A DNA stretch of 64,000 bases, taken from the NCBI GenBank assembly GCA_009760855.2, contig WPIO01000010.1, forward strand, positions 8,818,501-8,882,500. The letters are read 5' to 3'. The notes under the pieces were generated by a model that made no database searches, had not been told where the DNA came from, and saw nothing but the letters and a program-made list of their open reading frames with translations. Positions 35,314 through 47,417 of this stretch are shown here, piece by piece; within the stretch, counting starts at the first letter, position 1, and every line of letters starts with the position of its first letter. Source of the DNA: Cristatella mucedo. Its lineage: Eukaryota > Bryozoa > Phylactolaemata > Cristatellidae. The translations under genes were made by a program, and so were the position numbers.

Positions 35314-36862
35314 TATTAATATTGTATATAATAATAGAAAAAGTTATTATAACCCTTCTAAGCAGGATCGCTGTATATTTAAACTCTGAACACCACTGGC
35401 TCGCAAAAGTAGATTCGGGTAAGCCGAGCAGCCGCATTTAGTAAGTCTTTAACGCAACGGACGCCATCGATTCGTGGTAATTTTTATACGAAATAAAAAT
35501 AAAAGAAAAAATTATGCTGTAATAAGAAGGGCAAATATAAGTGGCTTGTTTCGTAGGCGGCAGCTAGCGATTTTTAGCCAGCACGTTTGATGAAACTTAA
35601 GACAAGTTCTTTAGAGTATGATCGGAATATAATCGAATACTTCAGAATTATGGTCAACATGTTAATAGCATCCTGCGCAATACATTTTGAGCTAGTTTTT
35701 GAAAGCAAAAAATATTTGATGCAATTTTACAAAAGCGTCAAATTAATGATGTATTGCAAAAGCTTACCGTGAAGTCTAAGGTGGACGTTGGCTAGGGTGC
35801 CTGCAGCTGTAAGGTCACTGACAGTCAAACTGACTATATAATTTTTCTTGCCGCTGGATGGGCTGTCAGTCACGTCGAAAAGGCCGCCCGAGAAAATGCC
35901 AAGCTGTTGGGTGTAGTAATTTGAAGACGACGTCAAAGTCGCCTCTCTACAAAAAAATGTTAATACAGCTAGAGTATCACGTGCGAAATAGATAGGGACA
36001 AGAAAACATGTCGCAAGCCTAAATTGAGTAACTCAATAATGGTATATGAAACGCTTTACTACGGTAAGTTCTGAGGAAGACGTAAAATGATTAACTGATT
36101 CAATTTTTTAGTACATAGTAAGTAAGTTATAAAAAATAAGTAAATCAGGTTATATTTTCATACCGTAATGCGGAATCGCGAAAGTCACGCAAGCAAGAAA
36201 AGACTCAGTTCACCAAACGAAGTACAAAGACTTATTACCAGCAATGCACAGCTATCAGACATCATTTACTCTCTACTGCCAGTGGCTTTGTCAAATCTAC
36301 TGACCATGCACATATTTGAAATGTGTTTTTGGATACATCATAATTTTTGATTTCCTTTTTTCCAACAAAGCCGAGTTCGTATCTCTGAATTTTTGTAAGT
36401 CTAACTGTCATATGTCGCGGGCTGATTATTTACGGTATTAATCTGTTATATTTGCGAATGCATAAGTCAGCTACTAGATCGTGACTTCCTCTAAAAATGT
36501 CACTATAAATGGCATGCTAAGGTAGGCGAGTCCTTAAATTACACTCAAAAGTTACTTGGTAACTTACTTATTAGAGCGCAAAATTTGTTGTTAATTAGGT
36601 ATTGTTTTATTAGGTATTTTTAAGTGCTATTATTTATTTTCATTAATTTATTAATTATTTGTTGTTTATTTAAGTCTACACCTACTCGGTAAGTAGACTT
36701 CATGCAAGCTCATATTTACGGACCCAGTAATCTGAAATATTGATATGCACTATAAAACTGAGTGTATCATGTTGAAGGCAATTGCAAGCTTAATTCGTTA
36801 TTTGCGTTACTGCCACATCCCTCTTACTTGAGCTCCAATGATCTTTGCAGGGATGCCGCCAT
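26806..36862 (-). CDS. Lipoxygenase copy A, PLAT plus catalytic domain, 714 aa, 7 exons
   Basis: Lipoxygenases are non-haem iron dioxygenases that add O2 to polyunsaturated fatty acids to form hydroperoxides. Minus-strand coding exons are 36,862-36,828, 35,946-35,768, 35,056-34,796, 33,677-33,387, 33,231-33,047, 28,087-27,077 and 26,988-26,806, with GT-AG junctions and matching phases. ATG 36,862 has G at -3 and +4. Residues about 35-155 form the PLAT domain (YIVSLTVSDL, IFPCYRWIS); the rest is catalytic. Iron ligands are H405 and H410 in THLLKTH and H590 and N594 in SAGHASIN. The fifth ligand is the C-terminal carboxylate, here on Lys (NSIAK) instead of the usual Ile. Ala448 fills the stereocontrol position, which predicts S products. 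Length is slightly above the 660-680 aa common in animals because of the N terminus. No signal peptide is seen, so it is probably cytosolic. Positional specificity cannot be told. Confidence 0.93.
27077..28087 (-). CDS. Lipoxygenase A exon 6 (catalytic core)
   Basis: Codes for residues 318-654 in one 1,011-bp exon with phase 0 at both ends. It holds all four side-chain iron ligands, the stereocontrol Ala448 and NAPFMMRAPPPTSKDG. The acceptor is cttctatttcag and the donor GAA|gtaaga. Confidence 0.96.
28088..29084 (-). other. Lipoxygenase A intron 5, 3' part
   Basis: AT-rich intron sequence, mostly collinear with 49,494-50,466 in copy B at visibly lower identity than the exons. No other feature is recognised. 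Confidence 0.6.
29085..29222 (+). mobile_element. SINE, main family, in lipoxygenase A intron 5
   Basis: It has tttagtctagcggttaaggt in the head and gaagcgcctgaatagagatt in the tail. The same SINE is at the same place in copy B (50,467-50,605), so it inserted before the duplication. Confidence 0.85.
29223..30246 (-). other. Lipoxygenase A intron 5, middle
   Basis: Collinear with 50,606-51,628 in copy B. No gene or element is recognised. Confidence 0.5.
30247..30414 (-). mobile_element. SINE, main family, minus strand, in intron 5
   Basis: On the minus strand the head reads gagctggtttggtcgagtgg, with a B-box region ggctcgagccc, and the tail is modified by an extra agaagaaactaagagaact block. 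In copy B only the tail remains (51,629-51,709) before a 1.8-kb replacement. Confidence 0.85.
30821..31324 (-). CDS. Unassigned 167-codon ORF inside lipoxygenase A intron 5
   Basis: The ORF starts at a true ATG (MSCFSKIFNKIWQSY) and ends SPLSNHY. It has no recognised domain and is neither LINE-like nor lipoxygenase-like to my eye. A stretch DFLGRAAQLTLKISRRSEPF is well kept in copy B. In copy B the same region is broken by a LINE insertion near its start, an in-frame stop and a one-base insertion near its end. It could be a nested gene, an exon of an unknown transcript, a transposon relic or a chance ORF. I give it low weight as a real gene. Confidence 0.3.
   Translation of the reverse strand: MSCFSKIFNKIWQSYTINRFNSTVQICQTPQTMHSTWLPNRNFYKENEKLFEMAYFQCISNITFKDIKDICNYNYQPMKNMSKYADFLGRAAQLTLKISRRSEPFWPSYGLYKVPLTAVEKALRKTTYDVQTCFVDENARFYLFTVIKLGKDTDEPLFQTSPLSNHY
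31325..33046 (-). other. Lipoxygenase A intron 5, 5' part, with old LINE-related segment
   Basis: The segment 31,690-31,890 is similar to the end of the LINE fragment at 24,345-24,530, so an old retroelement relic lies here; it is also in copy B. The rest is AT-rich intron. Confidence 0.5.
33047..33231 (-). CDS. Lipoxygenase A exon 5
   Basis: Codes for residues 256-317, including YLNGQNPVVLEKC and ending RTQGLTLE. The motif QYLNGxNP is typical of animal lipoxygenases ahead of the iron domain. The acceptor is ctcttctgtag and the donor GAG|gtaagc. Confidence 0.94.
33387..33677 (-). CDS. Lipoxygenase A exon 4
   Basis: Codes for residues 159-255, the linker from the PLAT domain into the catalytic domain. 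It has LLLAQRQAELRSRQDTFTWG, VPADVQFADAEGASFV and YTDFKAFYDAGK. It contains no in-frame ATG. The acceptor is atctttacag and the donor AAGG|gtgaga. Confidence 0.92.
33678..34795 (-). other. Lipoxygenase A intron 3
   Basis: Intron sequence that is almost identical to copy B up to about 34,370 and then drops to roughly nine in ten matches until about 34,660. No embedded element is recognised. Confidence 0.6.
34796..35056 (-). CDS. Lipoxygenase A exon 3 (PLAT domain)
   Basis: Codes for residues 72-158 with FELPDLGDLLTIDIEL and VTIFPCYRWIS, the PLAT beta-strands that end in the usual FPCYRW motif. The acceptor is cttgacttctcag and the donor AACG|gtgaga. Confidence 0.94.
35265..35312. repeat. (TA)n microsatellite in intron 2
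   Basis: About 20 TA units. Copy B keeps a much shorter run (58,644-58,672), so the array changed length after duplication. Confidence 0.85.
35768..35946 (-). CDS. Lipoxygenase A exon 2 (start of PLAT domain)
   Basis: Codes for residues 12-71: EATLTSSSNYYTQQ, then NYIVSLTVSDLTAAGTLANV, the first PLAT strands. The acceptor is ttttttgtag and the donor CACG|gtaagc. Confidence 0.9.
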
Positions 36863-36900
36863 TCCAAGTGAATCAGGTGGGTAGGGGAAGTGTTCACCTC
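36828..36900 (-). CDS. Lipoxygenase A exon 1 with start codon
   Basis: Codes for MAASLQRSLEL from ATG 36,862, and the donor TCAA|gtaaga leaves two bases that join exon 2 as Lys. An acceptor-like cttcttag precedes 36,900 and the frame stays open to it, so the exon could begin upstream in another exon. A weak candidate 5' UTR exon with a gtgagt donor lies at 37,067-37,123. Confidence 0.75.
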
Positions 36901-38737
36901 CTAAGAAGAGATTTTTGACGATTAGGTTCAATTCTCCAGTGATGACAAGGATAACAAGGTTGATATTCTTCAAACAGGGAAGCATTTAGAAATATGCACT
37001 TGAAGCTTGCCTAACGCGTGCTCGGAAAGCAAGAAAACGTGGAATACAAATATGCGAAGCACTCACGTGACAAGAAAGACCAGTCATTGTAGTATATGTG
37101 AGTATTTTAGCTGTTTTGTAATGCTGCAAACATGTATAGGCCTTAAGCAGTTTATTTTTAGAGACGCTCTTCCTAGTAAAGAAATAGCGACATTTTATAC
37201 TCTTTAGGTACATTAAATACCCACACTTATTCGATTATTGAACCTCTAGCCATCTCCCTCGGCAGTCGAAGTGGTCACCCATCTTGAAGATCCTGCTGGT
37301 GAACCGCTGTTAAGCTAGCCTGTTGGAATGCTCACAGGTTTGCTATATTAAGCATATGTCTTTCACTTGAAACAGCACCAATCAACATGTTGGGGCAAAA
37401 TCTCCGATCGAAGTGGCATACGTGTTGTTACCACGATGGGCAAGCAAAGCAAATTGGCCTCGGTAAGCCATGAAATTAAGCAACATGTCTACATCATCTA
37501 AAGCAGTCTTGTTTACTCGAGTCATCGGTGTATGGTATATGTACGAAGTCTTAAGAAAATTCAGCATGACTGCATGGCTAAAATGAGCCGAGCTATGACT
37601 TACATCTTCGCATCAACAAGCCTCAGCATTTAGCTTGTAAGCACAAAGCTCTAACGCTAAAAATGAACAATTTGTTCTAACTCTACACTGCCAAAGCGCT
37701 TCAAATTGAGAAGGTCCAACGTTTAGAACAGCGTTAACAATTCTACGAGTCCAAAGTCCCTAGCCATGACACTGCCGGGTGGGTGCAAAAGGTCAAAGCA
37801 ACTATGTTAATAGTGTGAATGCGGCGTGTGAAAGCACGTTTATAGCAAGCAACTGCTGGAAGCCCGATCGCTTGTCAGCTGTGAAGTCAATCCTCTCGAG
37901 TTCAGACACGCCTGAACAAGCATTCGTCTTGCAGTGGCAGACGAAAGGCACTCAGCACTCGCCTCTTGGGCTACGCGGATGCACTGCACTCTGCCTCCTC
38001 TTCGGCCTGATCAGACCTCTTGTCTCTGGCACTCTGCTGCTGCTACTACGGTGGCTGAATAAACAGTCACAACCAGTCTACATGCTAACAAACATTAACG
38101 AGCACACGGGCCAACACGTTCATAGGGTCGAAGTCAGACCAAAGAAAGCAGCCGGGCAAGCTGTCCAGAGATGCATTCAAGCCGGTGCGTCGTCGAAAGG
38201 CTTTCGTGAGAGCAACCCATAGCTACGGTATTTCTTCATGTCCTTAACAGTATATTGGTACGAATTTACGAGACAGACTCAAGCTTCTCCCGTCGGGACC
38301 GTGGAAACATATTTTGGACTTACACAAATTGCAGTCCGACCGCACAGCATAGTCTCTGGTCTGCGAAAACGCCCTGGCGCAGAGAATTAGCGAGCAACCG
38401 AGGGCTGTCGAATTAAAAGCGAATGCGGACGTAAAAACACGGCGTACTTAGCCCGACTTACCGCCAAGGCTGTCGACTGGTTCGAAGGAGCAGACTTCGC
38501 GCGGCCTTAAATAGCTTGATTTACACAACGCTACCAAACTCTGAGAACTGCCCCCGCCGTTTTGTAACCTTAGCTTGCCGATGTTAAGAGGGCGTGGCTG
38601 ATTAGTCTAGCCGGTTGTTTACTGGAGCTCAAAAAGAGCCGAGGTTACAATGCGAGTGTTTCCAGTAAAATTGTACTGGTGCCGTCGGGTGTGCAACTGA
38701 CGTGGGCGACTAGCAAACAGATGTAGCTAAGCAAGCC
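36901..38737 (-). promoter_or_regulatory. Upstream region of lipoxygenase copy A
   Basis: This is the 5' flank of the gene and is kept collinear in copy B. It contains a 147-codon plus-strand open frame (37,779-38,222) starting at GTG, with no domain. Its identity between copies is no higher than the flank, so I do not call it a gene. No TATA box is assigned. Confidence 0.35.
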
Positions 38738-39423
38738 ATCATGCATACACATGTTAATGCTATTGGCTTCTCTTCAGGAACAAGCTGTGATCAACGACAG
38801 CTAATTTGGCCTTGGCAGAGTCCGACTAGCGAAAGTACACGTGACGTCCAGACAATCAGTAGTCATCTGTAGCTCCAAAATAGATCTGGTGCCCCGAGTG
38901 AGCCAGTGCCACACTACAGGGCAAGGTGATAACGCTCCTTGTTGTATAGGCACACTGGCTGCGAAGCTGATTCAGTCAATATAACCCACTAAGGCCAGGT
39001 TGTATTTCGGCTAACCTGAGAGCTGCCCCCGTGCAACTTTGCGAACTCCTAATTTGATTAAAATGGGAAGTGACTAAAGATTGATAGGTGGCACATTTCA
39101 CAGTTCAGACAAAAGCGCTTTCAAACTAAATACTTTCACCACTGCAGTAAGGTACCATAACTTTAGTAGATGTCATTTTTTAATGTTTCTTCACTCTCCC
39201 GGACCTCGTTTTTTAGCACGATTTCTTCTCCTGCACTTTTATTTGGATGGGGCAACTTTGTTTAGTACGAATTGATACAGCGATCAGCAAGTTAACTGTT
39301 TCTTTGCCAGCTACCTTTCCGAGCAGCCTTAGTCATTTGACGATCCAAGTATCGGCTAAAACCTTTCGTGGTACCTCTTTATTTGTCCTATATGCACTTA
39401 CATGCACACACTTACATGTGTGT
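38738..39423. other. Left part of the spacer between the two blocks
   Basis: Single-copy sequence with no recognised gene. Its right end leads into the (CA)n run. Confidence 0.4.
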
Positions 39424-39464
39424 ACACACACACACACACACACACACACATGCACACACATACA

Positions 39465-39542
<78 letters not shown>

Positions 39543-39570
39543 CACACACACACATATATATATATTTATA
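39424..39570. repeat. (CA)n microsatellite followed by (TA)n
   Basis: About 65 CA units with few interruptions (tgc, aaac, gc), ending in atatatata. His/Thr or Val/Cys frames across it are artefacts. Confidence 0.95.
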
Positions 39571-39599
39571 CATATATACAGCGTAATATATACGTATGT

Positions 39600-40085
39600 A
39601 CCCAGATATGCCCAAATGTATGCTCTCGTATTTACAGTGTCTCAAACTGTCGCTTACCACCCGCTTTTCGGTATCTAACTGTTTACCCATACCTCTTACG
39701 AAAATCTCAAATCCTTTGATAGTCATGCCTGTAGTTCGTATGCTCCCAAAGCCTGGAACTAAATCCCGACTTGCGTCATGGCATCTCCTTTCTTGTCCTC
39801 AGGAATAAACTAAAACGCATCCATTTATGACGGTATTTAGTGGCTCCCTGTGATTCTTCTTTACGTGCTTATGCTGGCTAACAGTGTGCATGCTGCCACT
39901 AACCAAACTTGCATACTGACCAGGAGCATGTCACCCCTAACCTTGTTATTCTTGTTGTTTATTGAGCACGCTACCACCAACCACTCGATCGTGCTTCCAT
40001 TGCAACAAATGTAAAGTCCCTAGAAAATGATCGAGTTCTCTGAGGGCGGTATATCAAATGTATTATTATCATAATTATTGCTATA
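39600..40085 (+). mobile_element. LINE 3' end, degraded
   Basis: Plus-strand peptides [19 protein letters not shown] and PKPGTKSRLASWHLLS resemble the reverse-transcriptase C terminus, and the tail taaagtccctagaaaatgat leads to an ATT/ATC repeat at 40,065-40,080. Closely similar to the element at the right edge of the window (63,480-63,890). Confidence 0.7.
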
Positions 40086-40239
40086 TATACCTGCAAAATA
40101 TTAGTAGTACAGGAAGCCACGTAGCAGTTGGCAAATATTTAGGTGCTTCGTCGTTCAGTTTCCTCAAATGACGAACATTGGCTCTGAAAGGTGCACTGAT
40201 ACCCGGAAGTAGACACGATGATGCGAGGTCCCTGCGCAT

Positions 40240-40410
40240 GTCACCTCCAACCACGTTATGTTATGCATGTGACCTCTAACCAGTCTTGGTAATTGAGCGT
40301 GCTACCGCTAACCATTCAATCATGCTTCATGTGAAGCAAATGTAAAGTGCCATTGCCTAGAAAGCGATTGAGTTCTACGAGGGAGTTATACAAATATCAT
40401 TATTAGTATC
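40240..40410 (+). mobile_element. Second LINE 3' UTR and tail
   Basis: The sequence repeats the preceding element's 3' UTR (catgtcacctccaaccacgt, then attgagcgtgctaccgctaa) and tail (gagttctacgagggagttat). It is a partial tandem copy of the same LINE end. Confidence 0.65.
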
Positions 40411-41250
40411 TGCGGTTGCACGACCAATACATGTCGAATTTCGGCGAGTGAAGCTATCATCCTGCCTAGCATTTTCCTGCCGGTAAAGTCTAACCGTGCA
40501 CCATGCGACTTCATCGCTGCGTCGTTTCTTTGGACTCGGAGTGCAGCAAACCTTTGGATGCTAGGTAAGCCAGCTGCATCTAGCTTAGCGAAAAATGCCA
40601 ATGCCCAAGGTGTAAGCTAGAAGATGAAATACTTTAAATCAGGTTGGCTGGGGATGGCAATCAGTGTGCTTGGTGTGACACTGGGCAGACATATGAAGAC
40701 AAGAACACGACAAAAAAAACAACAACAACAGCAATAGTAATTGTGCTGAATGCACAGTTTTTTATAACGCTCTCACCGAACAAAATATCTCTCTCTGAAA
40801 TATAAATATGCAGGCAAGAAAGCAGGTCAATCAGTGAATGATTGACCTGTGCAATCTCAGCACACACGAGCATACAAATGATAATTGACAAAGTTTGAGC
40901 AGATGCTATGAGAAGCACGTGAGTTTAGCTTCTTTTAACGTCAAGAGGCAATGTCTTGACGGCAGTTGGTATTTTCAGACTTTGGGAGCATATTAAATGA
41001 AGGCATAATCTCCAATGGATTCAAGTAAGTAGATGGTACAGCTAAATGACTTGAGCGTGAAACGTGGGTGGTAAAATGCTAACCCTGACGAGTAAGCATT
41101 TTGTATTAATAGTCTGCAGTGGGCTAAAAGGAACTTTAACCCTGAAACTGCTTATGCAGGCTGATCACGTCGTTGAGAGTAGATGTGCAGTTGCGTTTAA
41201 ACGTTAACGACTATAAGAACTATGTGCAAATATTTGCTCTAACTGTAGGT
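40411..41250. other. Spacer sequence, nothing firm
   Basis: A short (CAA)n run lies near 40,718-40,735. No gene is recognised. Confidence 0.4.
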
Positions 41251-41874
41251 ACTCTATTGCACAGGGAAGAAGACCTGTGAGTTGCAAAGGTCTAAACGGC
41301 ATGTCACAAACATTTTCGGAATATATTGGCTGGGATATCATTGTCTATGCTGGCCCGAATAATTGCAATGGTACCGAGCTGAAACTGTTTCGAGCAAAGT
41401 AATTCGTCATAGTGCCACAAATGTATGTAGCAGCTTAATTGCGGTATCACAGGCTAATCAGGCTAATATTACGGATAAGTCATATCGCTGAAATAGAGAT
41501 GACTGGACTGGGAAGTTTATTTAGCGATCTAGTGACGGCTTATTTTGAAACGGTACGTGCAGATTGCCTACAGTAGCATGATAAATGCTGGTCGAGTTCG
41601 ATTAAGTCCTAGGATTTCCAATTTCGTAGTAGCATTACGTTTTCCCAAAGCTAGTGTGTTAGTTTTTATGGATTTTTAATTTGAGTAAGCTTGCTCGCAT
41701 CCAAGTTCGTTTTGTCACCTAAACTTTGGTCAGGCGATTTTGCTGTGTTCAATGTGCTAGAAATAGTGTTCAGCATAACAGAAAAGAGGAGAGGATAAAA
41801 GCACAGCTACACTTATTTATCATCCACGCAAAGTGATAGCCAAGACTATGGTTTCCGATTACATCGGTTAGGGG

Positions 41875-42215
<341 letters not shown>

Positions 42216-43288
42216 ATACACCGTGAAAAGAATAGCTCGAAGCCGATATCCCTGGGGATATGACTTACTTTAGAATCTCCCGCATAGCCAGTGCCCGTTT
42301 AAATCAGTGATTGAAATATCTGACAGGGAGATGAAATAAACTATTGCAGATAAATAACAATAATGCCCCTGCGAGTTGATAGGCTCTAAAGAAGGACTCG
42401 GTGACCAAACGTCTCCAGCGCCGCCGAGAGATTCAGTAGAACTAGAACGGAGCGAACCTAAGCCAGCACTATTGAAATGGTAACTATGCACCTGCAACAA
42501 TGCCGATTGTGTGACAGGATTTGATAGGTTTTCAGTTTTATTCGAATAGCCCGGATCTTAAATACCCATGACGTGTGTGCAGTCAACCAATAAATAGAAG
42601 CTGGCGTGTCTAGTCCAGCAGCACTAAATTGGCCACCAGACTTGTTTTAATAGCTGTGACACATTCACCTATTCACTGATATTCTACTGACATTGTTTGG
42701 TCAAACGTACAAGAATGCATGACTGTGCAAGGAATGACCGCCGAATACGAATTCAAAAATTAAACTTGTGGCTATAGTGACTCCTATCTATACTACACAA
42801 GCAAAATTCTCTCATTTTCTTCTAATTTGATAAAAAACAAAATCACCTGAAGTTTTTAAAGATTATGCAATTGAGGAGGTAAGCTAATCGAAAGCTTTAA
42901 CTCCTATTTGCAATGTTAGCAAAGCGTGCCAAACCCATTTTAGGCTGTTAGGTAATAACAAAAACAATAAAACGTTCGTATAGTTCCCTCAGAGAACTTA
43001 ATATCTTTCTAGGCGCCTTAAATTTGCTGCGAGGGAAGCATGATCAAAGGTAAAGAAATTGCGCAACGATGATACACCCTTATAGCGTTCGGTATCGGGA
43101 GGCGAGAATGGTTCCTCAGCAATCAACAGTTAATAAGCTTGTGCATACGTGTTCACGTGCTCACACCAAGACTAGTGCACGTTAGCCTGCCCAAGCATAT
43201 CTTGGCACATTTACATGACCATGAGCAAACATGTAAATGCCTGCATGTGGGAGTGCGTGTGGGAGATCCTCAGCAAGTGAGGGTGAGG

Positions 43289-43591
<303 letters not shown>

Positions 43592-45187
43592 GTGATGGAG
43601 AGACGGAAATTGAAAAGCTCGAGAAAGCACACAGGTGACATGGCATTCAGGATTGGCAGGCACAACAATATTCCTATTGTGTGTAAGCGACTAAAAGCAA
43701 GAAAAAGCACTCACGAAAGCAAGTGGGTGGCAGCAAAATGGCTATACCAGTGGTGTGGAGCAGCCAAATATGTTAAATCGACCCCCTTGACTCAGGCTGA
43801 GCAAAACAGCCATGTTTTTAACGTCTAATTTGAAGCATTTCCTAAATTCCCGTCATTCTCTAATGCACGTATAAGTGCACTGCACTGCCAACTGGCTGGG
43901 CCACAGGCTGCCGTGAGAGTAAACATGGGTCACCTGGCTCCACAAACCGACGTGCACTCCTCAAGTTCCACATTCCATCATTACGTGTCCTGCTGAATAA
44001 ACTTCAAGCTGCTTGTAGCCGGAAGTAAATGCAGCTGTGTCTCATTCCACGGCCAGGCAGGAGTAGTTTGCTGGCTAGCAATCAACCTAATGTGAACCCA
44101 GCAAGTAACGTAACCAAGACAAGTCACGTAAACCTATACAAGTCCAGCTGAGTTGCTTCCCGAGCCGAACGAGCCAGAAAACAACGTACAGGAATTCGAG
44201 TGCTCGCTAGCTATGCACGTGAAAATCGACCACTATGGCGATTGACAGAGAAGAACGGTCTAGAGGTTTGTCCGGACCTTTCATAGCTCTCGGGCTTACT
44301 AACTTTACTATAGCGGCTTCATCATGGCGAGCCACAGCTTTAGCTAAGAAAGACAAGGCGCATCCAAGGTGGATTTTGTGCAAGTGCCACGTGTGTCAAA
44401 CAAGCGCCTTTTCTTGTAATTCTAGTTGGGCTAATGCTTCCACACAGATAAGCTTCCGTTTGCTTTAAGAAGACGCTGCTTAAACAGTGTTCCCACCTAC
44501 AGTCTTGCTTATGCAAGGTCATACAGTTTCATATTGCATAGGTAGGAAAACTCTATTGCACAGGCAAGAAGACCTGTGAGTTGCAAAGGTCTAAACGACA
44601 TCTCACAAACATTTTCAGAATATCTTGGCTGTGATATCATTGTCTATGCAGGCCCGAATAATTGCAATGATACTGAGCTGAAAGTGTTCTGAGCAAAGTA
44701 AACCGTCATAATGTCACAAATAAATGAAGCCGCTTAACTGCTGTATCACTGGCTAAGCAGGCTCATATAACTGATAGGTCACATCGCTGAAATCAGTGTG
44801 ACTGGACTGGGAAGTTTATTTAGCGATCTAGTGGGAGATCATTTTGAAACGGGACGCACGGATTGTGTACAGCAGCATAATAAATGCTGGTCATGCTCGA
44901 TTAAGTCCTAGGGTTTCCAATTTCGTAGTAGCATTACGTTTTCCATTAGCTAGTATGTTATGTTATGTGCTAGTATGTTTTTATCGATTTTTAATCTGAG
45001 TATGCTTGCTCGCATCCAAGTTTGTTTTGTTAGCTAAACATTGTTTATGCGATTTTGTTGTGTTCAATGTGCTAGAAATGGATAGTATTCAGTATAGCAG
45101 AAAGGAAAGGATAAAAGCACGGCTATAATTCTTTATCATCTACGCACAGTGAAAGCCAAGACTATGGTTTCCGTTTACATCGGTTAG

Positions 45188-45188
45188 G

Positions 45189-45220
<32 letters not shown>

Positions 45221-45293
45221 AACCGAGAGAGAAAGAGAAAGAGGGAGAGAGCGAGAGAGAGAGAAAGCGAGAGAGAAAGAGAAAGAGGGAGAG

Positions 45294-45334
<41 letters not shown>

Positions 45335-45369
45335 GAGAGAGAGAGAGAGAGGGAGAGAGACAAGAGAGA

Positions 45370-45463
<94 letters not shown>

Positions 45464-45515
45464 GAGAGAGAAAGAGAAAGAGGGAGAGACCGAGAGAGAG
45501 AGAGGGGAGGGAATG
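45188..45515. repeat. (GA)n microsatellite with higher-order pattern
   Basis: A GA run whose interruptions repeat: a segment of about 45 bp (cgagagagaaagagaaagag, then ggagagagcgagag) recurs several times, which shows slippage or unequal exchange of longer units. Confidence 0.95.
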
Positions 45516-46589
45516 CACCATGAAAAGAATCGCTCGAAGCCTATATCCGTTGGGATATCAGTTACTTTAGATTTTCCCGCATAGCCAGTGCCCGTTTCAA
45601 CCAGCGCTTGAAATATATGACTGGGATAAGACCTAAACTATTGCAGCTTAAATAAAAACTACCTCGGTGAGGAGATAGGCTCTGAAGAAGGACTCGGTGA
45701 CCAAACGTCTCCAGCGCTGCCGAGAGATTCAGTAGAAGTAGAACGGAGTGAACCTAAGCCAACACTATTGAGAAGGTCACTATGCACTTGCAACAATGCC
45801 GATTGCGTGATAGGATTTGATAGGTTTTCAGTTTTATACGAATAGCCCGTATCTAAAATACCCATGACGTGTGTGCACTCAACGAATAAATAGAAGCTGG
45901 CGTGTCTAGTCCTGCAGCACTAAACTGGCCATCAGGCTTGTTTTAATAGCTGCGACACATTCACCTATTCACTGATATTCAACTGACACTGTTTGCTCAA
46001 ACGTAAAAGAATGCATGACTATGCACGGAATGACCGCCGAATACGAATTCAAAAATTAAACTTGTGGCTATAGTGACTCCTAACTATACTCCACAAGCAA
46101 AATTCTCCCATTTTCTTTTAATTTGATAAAAAACACAAAAACACCTGAAGTTTATAAAGACTACGCAATTGGTGAGATAAGCTTATCGAAAGCTTTAACT
46201 CATTTTTGAAATGTTAGCGAAGCGTGCCGAACCCATTTTAGGCGGTCAGGTAATAATAATAACAATAATACATTTGTATAGCTCCCTTGGGGAACTTAAT
46301 ATCTTTCTAGGCACCATAAATCTGCTGCAAGGGAAGCATGATCGAATGGTTAAGACAATTCTGCAACAATGATACACCCTATTAGCGTTTGGTGTCAGGA
46401 GGCGAGAATGATTCCTCAGCAACCAACAGTTACTCAGCTTGTGCATACGTGCTCACATGCTCACACCAAGACTAGTGCACGTTTCCCTGCACAAGCATAT
46501 CTCGGCACATTTACATGACCATGAGCAAACATGTAAATGCCTGCACTGCATGTGGGAGTGCGTGTGGGAGATCATGAGCAAGTGAGGGC

Positions 46590-46640
<51 letters not shown>
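46590..46640. repeat. (GA)n microsatellite, short
   Basis: Counterpart of 43,289-43,588 in unit 2, about 25 GA units. Confidence 0.95.
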
Positions 46641-46644
<4 letters not shown>

Positions 46645-47417
46645 TGAGGGAGAAACGGAAAGTGAAAAGCTCGAGAAAGCACAGGAGTGACGTGGCACCC
46701 TGGATTGACCGACACAACCGTATTCCTATTGTGTGTAAGCGACTAAAAGCGAGAAAAAGCACACACACAAGCATGTGGGTGGCAGCACAATGGCTATACC
46801 AGTGGTGTGGAACAGCCAAATATGTTGGATCGACCTCCTTGACACAGGCTGAGCCAGGCAGCTATGTTTTTAACATCTAATTGGAAGCATTTCCTAAATT
46901 CCCGTCATTCCCTAATGCAAGTATACTTGCACTGCACTGCAAACTGGCTGGGCCACAGGCAGCCCGTGAGAGTAAACACGGGTTCATCTGGCTCCACATG
47001 CCGACGTGCACGGCTCAAGTTCCAATGTCCATCATCACGTGTCCTGCTGAATAAACTTCAAGCTGCTGGTAGCCGGAAGTAAATGCAGCTGTGTCTCATT
47101 CCACGGCCAGGCAGGAGTAGTTTGCTGGCTAGCAATCAACCTAATGTGAACCCAGCAAGTAACGTAACCAATACAGGTCACGTGAACCTATACTATACTA
47201 CAATAGCGGCTTCCTCACCACGAGCCACAGCTTTAGCTAAGAAAGGCAAGGCGCATCCAAGTGGTTTTTGTGCAAGTGTGTGAAACAAACGCCTTTTCTT
47301 GTAATTCTAGTTGAGCTACTGCAGCCACAGATATAAGCTGCCGTTTGCTTCGAGAAGACGCTGCTTAAAAAGTTTTCTCACCCACTGTCTTTCTTGTGCA
47401 AGTGTATACAGTTACCT

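Larger units (their letters stand above)
26752..38737. repeat. Segmental duplication block A (lipoxygenase copy A)
   Basis: This block of about 12.0 kb aligns with 48,156-62,255. Offsets are 21,406 bp at the catalytic exon and 23,378 bp at the upstream exons. The change is explained by extra sequence in block B. Boundaries are where similarity is lost by eye (ggagagcgatattttatttt at the left, gcgactagcaaacagatgta at the right). Confidence 0.9.
44550..47417 (-). repeat. Tandem duplication unit 2
   Basis: Collinear with unit 1 at roughly nine in ten matches. The minus strand retains the LINE relic (SALLQVHSDLLNSVGLGSLR near 45,780). Shorter than unit 1 because of the reduced second GA run and the missing 160-bp piece. 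Confidence 0.85.

Noticed and set aside
37067-37123. Possible 5' UTR exon or alternative start exon for lipoxygenase A
   Set aside because: It has an acceptor-like and a strong gtgagt donor, but its ATG joins exon 1 in the wrong frame. It could only be untranslated, and nothing else supports it.
37779-38222. 147-codon plus-strand ORF upstream of lipoxygenase A, also present at 61,144-61,587
   Set aside because: It begins at GTG, has no domain, and its few differences between copies are no rarer than in the surrounding flank and mostly change amino acids. Persistence is explained by recent duplication.
39247-39726. His/Thr-rich and Val/Cys-rich open frames
   Set aside because: They are translations of the (CA)n microsatellite.
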